Of a DNA stretch of 64,000 nt, positions 35,323-42,187 are shown piece after piece. Source of the stretch: Corynebacterium glaucum (lineage in GTDB: Bacteria; Actinomycetota; Actinomycetes; Mycobacteriales; Mycobacteriaceae); assembly GCF_030408855.1 (NCBI RefSeq), contig NZ_CP047358.1:806001-870000 (forward strand), written 5' to 3'. Numbering within the stretch: the stretch's first letter is position 1; each line of letters opens with the position of its first letter. Both the position numbers and the translations under genes were made by a program. The notes beneath the pieces are model-generated. The model searched no databases. It saw only the letters and a list, made by a program, of their open reading frames with translations, and was not told where the DNA came from.

Positions 35323-35333
35323 CGTCGATAAGC
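35323..35333 (+). repeat. intergenic copy of CGTCGATAAGC
   Basis: Perfect copy ending 4 bp before the tRNA-Leu. Flanks AGGGTC and GGCCCCT can pair around it with one mismatch, the last bases belonging to the tRNA acceptor. Confidence 0.9.
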
Positions 35334-35337
35334 ACTG

Positions 35338-35411
35338 GCCCCTATAGCCCAATTGGCAGAGGCAGCGGACTTAAAATCCGCCAAGTGTCGGTTCGAGTCC
35401 GACTGGGGGCA
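35338..35411 (+). tRNA. tRNA-Leu (anticodon UAA), short variable loop
   Basis: 74 nt, no encoded CCA. Acceptor GCCCCTA/TGGGGGC with one wobble, D arm GCC/GGC, anticodon stem GCGGA/TCCGC with loop CTTAAAA (UAA at 34-36), variable loop CAAGT of only 5 nt, T arm GTCGG-TTCGAGT-CCGAC, discriminator A73. Leucine tRNAs normally have a long variable arm; here the anticodon and A73 say Leu but the body is class I. Its 3' end is duplicated 438 bp downstream. Confidence 0.85.
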
Positions 35412-35852
35412 CTGTGTGTTGTCTCGAGACATCGTTCCGGTCGTGTCTCGAGATTTCGTCATTTTTGGGTGCCCCAGAGTGGGTTGAGCGCAGCATTCAG
35501 ATAGGGAGATGGACCGCTCCGGCATGGTCCTCCTGCGGCCCTTGAACGTGCCCGGCATTGGGCCAGAGCAGCTTCGTTCAGACGGTCCCAATGGATCTAG
35601 CGATTGACGGCCCATGAACGTGACGCATCTGCCACGGGGCCGAATCCATCTGTTTAGGCGCTTCGCATGCGCAAGGATTGTCCGGAGCCGGAACGATGTC
35701 TCGAGACATCAGTTCACACCGTCGCGGGACGGTTTCCGGGCACGGGTTGCCCACCGGAACGATGTGGTGAGACATACCGCCTAGCCAGACCGGAACGATC
35801 TCATGAGACATGCGGAACGATGTCATGGAACCAGACACGACTGGGGGCACTG
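35400..35852. mobile_element. tRNA-Leu-flanked segment with 15-bp direct repeats (possible att remnant)
   Basis: The tRNA 3' end plus flank, CGACTGGGGGCACTG, occurs at 35400-35414 and again at 35838-35852. Such a duplicated tRNA end is the usual trace of a site-specific integration. The ~425 bp between hold no convincing gene or integrase, only a cluster of inverted 21-bp repeats, so any element has been lost or is a very small non-autonomous one. A weak 101-codon frame on the minus strand is made largely of these repeats. This is also the only stretch over 300 bases without a gene. Confidence 0.55.
35420..35831. repeat. six copies of a degenerate 21-bp unit in both orientations
   Basis: Unit CCGGAACGAT-N-T-NNN-GAGACA. 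Copies on the plus strand start at 35688, 35754, 35790 and (partial) 35812; inverted copies start at 35420 and (partial) 35444. The 35420-35440 and 35688-35708 copies are exact inverse complements over 21 bp and bracket 247 bp. The CTCGAG/GAGAC core is itself palindromic in several copies. Confidence 0.7.
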
Positions 35853-35864
35853 ACGGGGTGGGGG

Positions 35865-36353
35865 CTATTCCTCGCTGAGCCAATCGCTCATCTCTTTCGC
35901 CTGCTGGCGGGCGTGGTACACGACCATGCCGAGCTGGGTCTCGCGGGCGAAGATCGTGAGGACGAGGTGGCCGACCGGCGCATGATCGATCTTGACCAGC
36001 GACACGAACTCGTTGTTCGGCCGGGAAATGGTGACGATGCCGGGCTGGGCATCGCCCTGGTCCGGGCGCTGCACTCGCCCCTGGGCTTCGGCGACTCCGA
36101 GCATTGAAGAACTCAGCGCGCTGATTTCAGAGGCGGCTTGCGAATCCGGGAGACCGAGCGAGCACACGTGCATACCGTCACCGGTGCCAAGGGCTACCGC
36201 GTAGAGGCCTGGAACACTCTCGCGCATCCGCGCCATTGCCGGCAGAGCCGCGGCGGCGAGCTCGTTGTTGTCGAAATCGTGACCGCGCACCTGGCGGTGG
36301 CGGCCGATCTCTTCCTTCCAGTCATCATTCAGGGTCGGGAAGTCCCGTTGCAT
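35865..36353 (-). CDS. roadblock/LC7-like protein
   Basis: 162 residues. The pattern of a helix (LAAAALPAMARMRESV), a strand pair (GLYAVALGTGDGMHVCSLG), a helix with small residues (AASEISALSSSMLGVAE), and VTISRPNNEFVSLVKI followed by HLVLTIFAR fits the roadblock/LC7 fold, which forms dimers that regulate small GTPases. It starts 3 bp after the GTPase stop, so the two are one operon. Assignment to the fold is by pattern and context, not by search. Confidence 0.7.
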   Translation of the reverse strand: MQRDFPTLNDDWKEEIGRHRQVRGHDFDNNELAAAALPAMARMRESVPGLYAVALGTGDGMHVCSLGLPDSQAASEISALSSSMLGVAEAQGRVQRPDQGDAQPGIVTISRPNNEFVSLVKIDHAPVGHLVLTIFARETQLGMVVYHARQQAKEMSDWLSEE

Positions 36354-36356
36354 GGG

Positions 36357-36974
36357 CTACAGAAACCTTTCAACTTGTTGCAGTGCCGATTCGACAATGG
36401 AAGCAACGTCTCCAGGATCACGCGGGTCCACCATGAGTGCGGGGATATCGCCGAGTTCCATCGAGTTCAGGATCTCGCGAACCGTTTGCAGCGGGTCCGG
36501 CTCGTCCTGGGAGACGAAATTCACTCCCACTACCGTACGGTGTAGCGCCCGCTTTTGGTCCAAAATGTCTACCCACAGCTCGAGCTGTTCGCGAAGCATG
36601 TGCTCGTAGCCGAAAAGCATCAGGACAATACCTGCCTCGGGGTTATGGGCGGGGGTACGCGATGAATGGAAACGGTCCTGGCCCGCGGTGCCGAAAAGGG
36701 CTACCTGCGAACCGTCCGGGCGCTCCCACATGCCCATATCAATACCGACCGTGGTGGTTTTCTTCTCCTGTGCTACGAAGTCTTCACCGCTGACGGCCAG
36801 AACCTCCGAACTTACTGCAGGAACGGAGGAAAGCGTGCGTACTGCGGTGGTCTTGCCGATGCCGACCGGGCCGAGGAAAACTACCTCGAAATCCGAGTGT
36901 GAACCGATGATTGCGTCGTCCGGAATGATGAACGGAGCTGCGTTGTCGATGGGTGCTGACAAAGTGAGGGACAT
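36357..36974 (-). CDS. small Ras-like/conservon-type GTPase
   Basis: 205 residues. P-loop LGPVGIGKTTAV (~33-44), a Thr-rich switch I (KKTTTVGIDMG, ~71-81), switch II as LFGTAGQDRF (~93-102, corresponding to DxxGQ with Thr-Ala), and GVNF where NKxD would be (~147). These features fit the CvnD/MglA-like bacterial GTPases that work with roadblock proteins in actinobacteria. The usual NKxD base motif is not obvious, so nucleotide specificity is uncertain. First gene of the unit with the roadblock protein; divergent from a second roadblock-like gene. Confidence 0.8.
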   Translation of the reverse strand: MSLTLSAPIDNAAPFIIPDDAIIGSHSDFEVVFLGPVGIGKTTAVRTLSSVPAVSSEVLAVSGEDFVAQEKKTTTVGIDMGMWERPDGSQVALFGTAGQDRFHSSRTPAHNPEAGIVLMLFGYEHMLREQLELWVDILDQKRALHRTVVGVNFVSQDEPDPLQTVREILNSMELGDIPALMVDPRDPGDVASIVESALQQVERFL

Positions 36975-37035
36975 TAATTTTCTCCCAGAATTAGCAGATA
37001 TTTTTCGCGTGTCGTTGAAGAAAATCTCTGGGAAA

Positions 37036-37106
37036 GCTAGTCTCGTTTTCGCCCGTAAAATCTAAACGTCGACCTTACCCTAAGATTTGGTAAGAACGAG
37101 ACTAGC
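37036..37106. promoter_or_regulatory. nested inverted repeats between divergent GTPase and roadblock genes
   Basis: Perfect 12-bp arms GCTAGTCTCGTT (37036-37047) and AACGAGACTAGC (37095-37106) enclose 47 bp. An inner dyad CTTACC (37074-37079) / GGTAAG (37089-37094) lies within. The placement between divergent starts suggests shared control by one DNA-binding protein. Confidence 0.65.
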
Positions 37107-37119
37107 CGAAAGGTTTCAA

Positions 37120-37494
37120 ATGACTCAGCAGGACACACTGAACAATTTCCTGAACTCTCTCGCAGAGGATCTCAACGGATTCATCGGTGCATCCATCGTT
37201 GACCTCGACACCGGTATGTCCCTGGCTTCCGTGTCCAAGTACCCGGACTTCGACCTCGATGTCGCAGCTGCGTACAACTCTGAGATGGTGAAGGCAAAGT
37301 TCAAGACCATGGACGCGCTGTCGATCAACGCGACCCTGGAGGATATGCTGCTCACCCTGACCGGCCAGCTTCACCTGATTAAGTTCCTGGACAAGGACAC
37401 CTTCATCTACCTGGCAGTCAACTCCGCACAGAGCAACCTCGCCCTCATGCGTAAGGCCGTGATCACCAAGGTCCGCGAATACGACCTCGCATGA
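37120..37494 (+). CDS. second roadblock/LC7-like protein
   Basis: 124 residues with roadblock-like order: helix (TLNNFLNSLAEDLNGF), strands (IGASIVDLDTGMSLASV), long helix (VAAAYNSEMVKAKFKTMDAL), strands (DMLLTLTGQLHLIKF and DTFIYLAVNS), and a terminal helix. The ATG at 37120 has AAAGG 4 nt upstream. Together with the divergent GTPase and its roadblock partner this makes a compact GTPase-control module. The same frame continues open for 145 codons after the TGA stop. Confidence 0.72.
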   Translation: MTQQDTLNNFLNSLAEDLNGFIGASIVDLDTGMSLASVSKYPDFDLDVAAAYNSEMVKAKFKTMDALSINATLEDMLLTLTGQLHLIKFLDKDTFIYLAVNSAQSNLALMRKAVITKVREYDLA

Positions 37495-37638
37495 ATAGCT
37501 GAGAGTCCTCTCGTCGTTCGACCAACGTCTGCCGACGGCGCTGATACTGGTTTTAAGGTTGCGACCATCGCAGCTTCCGGCACCACTTCTAACGCCAGCG
37601 ACAACGGTGGTATCGGTGACAGCACCGCAGCCGACATC

Positions 37639-37932
37639 ATGGCCGGCTACGTGGCCACCGTCTCCCGGTCCGATTCCAATTCGAAGCGTGAGCAGGAAGG
37701 CGAAGAGGACAAGGCCCTTGCGGCTTCCGGGGACCGCCCCGATGCTGGCAGTTCCGATGCTGACAGCGAAGACGATCGGAAAGATGAAAAGGTAGTGTCA
37801 TCCTCTGCGGATGACACCCCGCCTCGAGCGGCCAGTCAAAATGCAAATGCAGACCCTGATAGTCGGGATGTGAGCCCGCTCCGTAGGTTCATGGAACGCA
37901 CCCTGGGCTGGTCGCCGAACTCCGGCAGATAG
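37639..37932 (+). CDS. acidic disordered tail ORF in frame with the roadblock gene
   Basis: 97 codons from the first ATG, but the frame is open from 37495, immediately after the roadblock TGA, with no ATG, GTG or TTG before 37639. The protein is hydrophilic, Asp/Ser/Glu-rich and probably disordered, ending in a conserved-looking PLRRFMERTLGW. Either it is a separate small gene with a poor start, the former C-terminus of the roadblock protein cut off by a nonsense mutation, or a readthrough extension. A good terminator follows directly. Confidence 0.45.
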   Translation: MAGYVATVSRSDSNSKREQEGEEDKALAASGDRPDAGSSDADSEDDRKDEKVVSSSADDTPPRAASQNANADPDSRDVSPLRRFMERTLGWSPNSGR

Positions 37933-37980
37933 CCGACGAAGAGTACGAGGATTGGTACTCCGAGTCGGCTTTTGTCATTT
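37931..37980 (+). terminator. rho-independent terminator
   Basis: Stem AGCCGAC / GTCGGCT (37931-37937, 37964-37970) with an inner AGTAC/GTACT pair, followed by TTTGTCATTT. It ends the roadblock/tail transcription unit. Confidence 0.8.
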
Positions 37981-38027
37981 CTGCACGAAGACGCGTTCAG
38001 GGGAGGATCGCAAAGGACGCGTGTCGG

Positions 38028-39620
38028 TTACGCCTTCGAGTTGGGGGACCGATCGGCCAGCGGCACCTGGAGCGCGCTCGGTGAGCGATCCCCGCGTAGC
38101 CGCTTCACCACATTTTCGGCAGAGATCAAGCACATCGGCACGCCCACGCCCGGCAGCGTCGTTGCACCGGCGTAGTACAGCCCGTCAAGCTTTTTCGACG
38201 CATTCGATCCGCGGAAGAACGCCGACTGGCGCAAAGTGTGCGCCGGTCCGATCGATCCGCCGCGCCACGCGTGGTAGCGCTCGGCAAAATCCGCGGGTCC
38301 GAGCGTTCTTTGCACAACAATGCGCTCACGCAGATCCGGAATCTCGCACCAAGACGCGAGCTGATCCACGGCAGCATCGGCAATCCGCGAAACAGCTTCC
38401 GAGCTTGCCTCGCGGTACATGTCGCCGTGCCCCAAATCCTCGTTCGCAGGCACAGGCACCAGCAGAAACAGGTTCTCGCAGCCCTCAGGCGCAGTCGAAG
38501 GATCCGTTGCAGACGGCATCGACACGTAGATCGAATGCGACGCACCGAGCGGTCGCGCCGACACCGGACCGTCGAATACCGCGTCGAAATCCGCCTCCCA
38601 CGCCTCGCTGAACAAAAGGTTGTGGTGCTCGAGCTGCTCGAGCTTGCCCTTAACGCCCAGCATCACCAGCACCGTGCCCAACCCAGGGTCGCGCGGCGCG
38701 AAATAAGACTCGTCGTAGGTGCGCAACTTCTTTGGCAGCAGCCGCGTCTCTGTGTGGTGCAGGTCCGCGCACGACACCACGACATCCGCGCGCAGCTCCT
38801 CGCCTCCGGTCAGTCGAACTCCGGTCGCTTCTCGTCCTTCGTACGTAATCGCAGCAACCTCCGCGCCCAACCGCACATGGGCGCCGTGCTCGACCGCCAG
38901 CGTGTGCAGCGCATCCACCACCGCAGTGAACCCACCCTGCGGATACTGCACACCCTGCACCAAATCCGTGTGGCTCATCAAGTGGTACATCGACGGCGTG
39001 CGGCGCGGGTGCGAGGACAAAAACACCGCCGGATACGTCAGCATCTGCCGCAGCCTCCTGTCTTTGAACCGCTTGGCCACAAAGCGGTCGAGCGGAACAG
39101 TCAAGAATTTCGCCAGGTCACCGTAGCGACGGAGCATTCGCTTATCGACGAACCCTTCAAGCGAATCGAAGTTCGTATACAAGAACCTCTCAAGCGCCAT
39201 GTCATACGTCTCGGCGGCTGAATCCAAGTAGTCGTGGAGGGCGGCTCCCGCCCCGGGCTCGATCGACTCGAACAACGCCTCGGCGTTGTTGCGGCCCGAA
39301 TGCACGTCAATCGGTTCGTGACCTTCCGGGAAGAGACGGTACGCCGGTTGCAGCTCAACCAGGTCGAGCATGTCTTCGGTGCGTTTGCCGAACAGCGCGA
39401 AGAAGTGGTCGAAGGCGTCTGGCATGAGGTACCACGAGGGGCCGGTATCAAAGCGGAAACCGTCTACTGCTTCTTCACCCGAGCGTCCACCGAGTGAGTC
39501 GAGGCGCTCGACCACGGTGACCTGGTATCCGTCGCGGCCCAACAGTGCCGCCGTGGATAAGCCGGCGACACCAGCGCCGATCACGATCGCATGTCTTGGT
39601 ATGTGGGTGAAGCTGGTCAT
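38028..39620 (-). CDS. crtI: phytoene desaturase
   Basis: 530-residue FAD-dependent carotenoid desaturase turning phytoene into lycopene. The N-terminal dinucleotide fold is VIGAGVAGLSTAALLGRDGY (~13-32) with the following Glu; the second motif is DTGPSWYLMPD; the C-terminal FAD region is YAGATTLPGVGVPMCLISAE. Its start overlaps the crtB stop by 4 bp. In corynebacteria these genes make C50 or glucosylated carotenoids, but no cyclase/elongase or crtE is in the window. The 11-mer at 39140 lies in frame as VDKR. Confidence 0.94.
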   Translation of the reverse strand: MTSFTHIPRHAIVIGAGVAGLSTAALLGRDGYQVTVVERLDSLGGRSGEEAVDGFRFDTGPSWYLMPDAFDHFFALFGKRTEDMLDLVELQPAYRLFPEGHEPIDVHSGRNNAEALFESIEPGAGAALHDYLDSAAETYDMALERFLYTNFDSLEGFVDKRMLRRYGDLAKFLTVPLDRFVAKRFKDRRLRQMLTYPAVFLSSHPRRTPSMYHLMSHTDLVQGVQYPQGGFTAVVDALHTLAVEHGAHVRLGAEVAAITYEGREATGVRLTGGEELRADVVVSCADLHHTETRLLPKKLRTYDESYFAPRDPGLGTVLVMLGVKGKLEQLEHHNLLFSEAWEADFDAVFDGPVSARPLGASHSIYVSMPSATDPSTAPEGCENLFLLVPVPANEDLGHGDMYREASSEAVSRIADAAVDQLASWCEIPDLRERIVVQRTLGPADFAERYHAWRGGSIGPAHTLRQSAFFRGSNASKKLDGLYYAGATTLPGVGVPMCLISAENVVKRLRGDRSPSALQVPLADRSPNSKA

Positions 39621-40525
39621 GTTCGGTCTCGTCTCTGCAGCGGGGGTTTCTTCACGGAGCGCCTGGAACGGGCGACAGCGCGTGCGGTTATGAAGAGTTT
39701 GCGCCGGTTGGGCACGCTGATGCGGGTGTGCGCGAGCTCGCTCGCGGGCGTGGCGGCGACCATGTCGGTCAGCTCGCGAAACAGCGCCTCGGCCGCGGCA
39801 ACCGCCGGGCGCGCCGAGGTGGGTAGGAGGGGGATCGTGGACTTTGCGTGGTCGAGCTCGCTGCGGATGTCGGCGATGAGGGCGCGCAAGGTGCCGTCGT
39901 CAAGCGAATGCCCCTTGAACTGCGGGAAGTAGTTGCGGCCGAGCGTGCCGAAGTCTTCGCCGAAGTCGCGCAGAAAGTTGATCTTTTGGAATGCTGAGCC
40001 CAGTGCGCGAGCACCGCACTCCAACTCTTCTCGATCAGCAGCGGTGATTGGGTAGTCAACGAGGAAAGCGCTCAGGCACAACAGGCCGATGACCTCTGCG
40101 GAGCCGTAGACGTAGTCAGAGAACTCCGTGTCGGTATACGTGGTCTGCTCTAGGTCGCGGCGCATTGAGGCGAAGAAAGCCTGCACGAGCTCATCGCGGA
40201 AACCGCAGCGCCGTGCGCTCTGGGCGTAGGCGTGGATGACGGGGTCGGTGTGGAAGCGGATCTCGGGCGCGCTGCGGACCTGGGCCTCGTAGGCGTCGAG
40301 AAGCGTAGCTGGGTCAGTGCTGGCTTCAGCGGCGGTGCCGTCTACGATCTCGTCGGCAATGCGCACCATGGCGTAGAGGTTGCGGATGTCGCGCTTCAGA
40401 CCCGGTTCGAGGAAGCGGGTGGCCAGGGAGAAACTGGTGGAGTAGCGAGCGATGACCTGCGCGGCGGCGTGGTCACACATGTCGTCGTAGCGCGAAAGAT
40501 ACGACGCTGCTGGGTTAGGCGCCAT
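39617..40525 (-). CDS. crtB: phytoene synthase
   Basis: 302 residues. Condenses two GGPP to phytoene. Both Asp-rich metal sites are present: YAMVRIADEIVDG (~51-63) and INFLRDFGEDFG (~174-185). The C-terminus is basic. Translationally coupled to crtI. Upstream lie a truncated glycosyltransferase and photolyase on the same strand; a 14-bp dyad ~50 bp upstream of the start may be the light/redox operator of an internal promoter. Confidence 0.94.
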   Translation of the reverse strand: MAPNPAASYLSRYDDMCDHAAAQVIARYSTSFSLATRFLEPGLKRDIRNLYAMVRIADEIVDGTAAEASTDPATLLDAYEAQVRSAPEIRFHTDPVIHAYAQSARRCGFRDELVQAFFASMRRDLEQTTYTDTEFSDYVYGSAEVIGLLCLSAFLVDYPITAADREELECGARALGSAFQKINFLRDFGEDFGTLGRNYFPQFKGHSLDDGTLRALIADIRSELDHAKSTIPLLPTSARPAVAAAEALFRELTDMVAATPASELAHTRISVPNRRKLFITARAVARSRRSVKKPPLQRRDRT

Positions 40526-40573
40526 GTGGGGCCTGTCGTGCAGTAACCATTGCCTCTTAGCATTCCCTTATTT

Positions 40574-40587
40574 TTGCAATCGTGCAA
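40574..40587. promoter_or_regulatory. dyad upstream of crtB
   Basis: TTGCA-ATCG-TGCAA, perfect 5-bp arms in the gap before crtB. Its half-site equals that of the MMPL operator but with a 4-bp instead of 7-bp spacer. Candidate operator for a carotenoid regulator; inference only. Confidence 0.45.
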
Positions 40588-40596
40588 GTAATCGAC

Positions 40597-40788
40597 GTGG
40601 CGAGGCTCTCTAACCACCTGCGCGCCGAAGTCGGTAGCAACAACCTGCGCGCTGTTGTCCGTTGAGCCGTTGTCCACCACAATGACGTGCTCAGGCGGGC
40701 TGGATTGGGCGGCGAAGCTGCGCAGGCAGCGCTTGAGAAGCGCGGCGTCGTTCAAACAGGGAACAACAACGGCGACAGTAGGAATCAC
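40597..40788 (-). pseudogene. truncated family 2 glycosyltransferase
   Basis: Starts GTGA-coupled to the photolyase stop and encodes the first 64 residues of a GT-A glycosyltransferase: TVAVVVPCLNDAALLKRCL then VIVVDNGSTDNSAQVV and VVREP. Homology ends abruptly after that; the frame then runs on as junk overlapping crtB. The nucleotide-binding DxD part and acceptor domain are gone. Between phr and crtB it may have been a carotenoid or lipid glycosyltransferase. Confidence 0.75.
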
Positions 40789-42173
40789 GACTCGGTGGCG
40801 GCCTTCATATCGTCGTAGGCGGCGAGCGCCCGCTTGCGCGATTCTTTGATGTCCACCATCGGCTCCGGATACATCGGCGTCAACGCCTCCGGCACCCATT
40901 TACTCACGTAGGTGCCGTCTGGGTCGAACTTCTCGCGCTGTAGCTCCGGGTTGAACACGCGGAAGTACGGTGCCGCGTCGTCGCCGGAGCCGGCCACCCA
41001 CTGCCAGTTGAAAGGGTTGGACGCCACGTCTGCATCTACCAGGGTGTCCCAGAACCATTCCTCGCCGTGGCGCCAATGGATGCCCAAGTTCTTGGTCAGC
41101 CACGAGCCCGCCACCATGCGCACCCGGTTGTGCATCGCACCCGTCGCCCACAGTTCGCGCATCCCGGCATCCACCAAGGGCACACCCGTTTCTCCGCGCT
41201 GCCACTGCGCAAGCTCGCCCAAGTGCTCCGCCTCAGGATCCATCGCCTGGTGAGCAAACGCGTGCTTGTCCGAACTCGGCACAGCGCGTTCGGTCCACGC
41301 CCAGTCAAAGTGGTCGAATTGGCCCCGCACGTTGTGGGTCTCCATCTTCGGCACGTGGTAATACCGGTGCCAGGCAAACTCGCGCCACACCACCTGCCGC
41401 AGGAACGCCCACGCGTGGGGTGCCGCTGCCGGGTACTCGTCGGCAAGCGCGGCAGTTTCGGCCCACACGTACCCGGGCGAGAGTTCGCCGAACCTTAAGT
41501 GCGGGCTCAGACCAGACGTCATTCCGCCAGCAAGGTCGTTGTTGTCGTAGCTCCCGCCGTCGCGCAGGCGCTCGAGGAACTCGTGGAACCGTGCCAACGC
41601 CGCGTCCTCGCCGGGGGTGTTGTGCGCTGCCAAGGTCTGACTCCACGCCGGTTCCTCGACCTCGTCCGCGTCCGACAGCGCAGCGACATCCACGTCGGCG
41701 GACTCGAACTGCGGGGCTTCGAGCGGGTGCGGGGGAGCGTCGATAAGCAATGCCTGAACCGCTTTGTAGAAGGGGGTGAAGACCTTGAATGGGGTGCCTG
41801 ATCCCGTGACCACTTCCCACGGCTCGTTGAGCAGGAAACCGGGGTGCGAGGTCGCCCCAATGCGCTCTTTCACGGCCGCGTCGACGTCGGTGAGGTGGTA
41901 GCGGCGATTCCAGGTCACCTCCGCACCCAGCGCCTGCGCGATGCGGGGGACTACCGCTCGCGGGTCACCCTTTGCTCGGATCAAGGGGAGCTTTTCGCTT
42001 ATCGACGCCTCACTGTGGCGCCTCCACCAGCGCGCAGCCGCACCGAGCGGCCGACCTACCGTTTCGTCGACGGTGAGCCCGACCACTGGGCCGCGTTCGG
42101 CTGCCCAGTGCAGTGCGGCGTTGTCGGTCAGGCGCAGATCGTCGCGGAACCAGACGATAATTGGGCGGGTCAT
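40785..42173 (-). CDS. phr: deoxyribodipyrimidine photolyase
   Basis: 462-residue class I cryptochrome/photolyase. The N-terminal antenna domain begins IVWFRDDLRLTDNAALHWA. The C-terminal FAD domain contains FLRQVVWREFAWHRYYH (~270-286), TGVPLVDAGMRELWATG, MHNRVRMVAGSWLTKNL, the DNA/flavin-binding stretch WHWRHGEEWFWDTLVDAD-like, and ASNPFNWQWVAGSGDDAAPY. It repairs pyrimidine dimers with visible light. It forms a unit with the glycosyltransferase remnant, crtB and crtI, and follows the ABC transporter binding protein by 14 bp. Two 11-mer copies (41738, 41997) lie within 260 bp. Confidence 0.94.
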   Translation of the reverse strand: MTRPIIVWFRDDLRLTDNAALHWAAERGPVVGLTVDETVGRPLGAAARWWRRHSEASISEKLPLIRAKGDPRAVVPRIAQALGAEVTWNRRYHLTDVDAAVKERIGATSHPGFLLNEPWEVVTGSGTPFKVFTPFYKAVQALLIDAPPHPLEAPQFESADVDVAALSDADEVEEPAWSQTLAAHNTPGEDAALARFHEFLERLRDGGSYDNNDLAGGMTSGLSPHLRFGELSPGYVWAETAALADEYPAAAPHAWAFLRQVVWREFAWHRYYHVPKMETHNVRGQFDHFDWAWTERAVPSSDKHAFAHQAMDPEAEHLGELAQWQRGETGVPLVDAGMRELWATGAMHNRVRMVAGSWLTKNLGIHWRHGEEWFWDTLVDADVASNPFNWQWVAGSGDDAAPYFRVFNPELQREKFDPDGTYVSKWVPEALTPMYPEPMVDIKESRKRALAAYDDMKAATES

Positions 42174-42187
42174 GGTGGCGCCGGGGC

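Noticed and set aside
35420..35831. CRISPR array
   Set aside because: Repeats are degenerate, in both orientations and irregularly spaced; no spacers of constant length and no cas genes.
35578..35883. 101-codon minus-strand frame with repeated MSHEIVPV/MSHHIVPV/MSRDIVPA
   Set aside because: The peptide repeats are just translations of the 21-bp inverted-repeat units; no independent coding signal.
40789..40899. N-terminal extension of the glycosyltransferase remnant
   Set aside because: It overlaps the photolyase 3' end in another frame; the family start VVVPCLND follows directly after the GTG at 40788.
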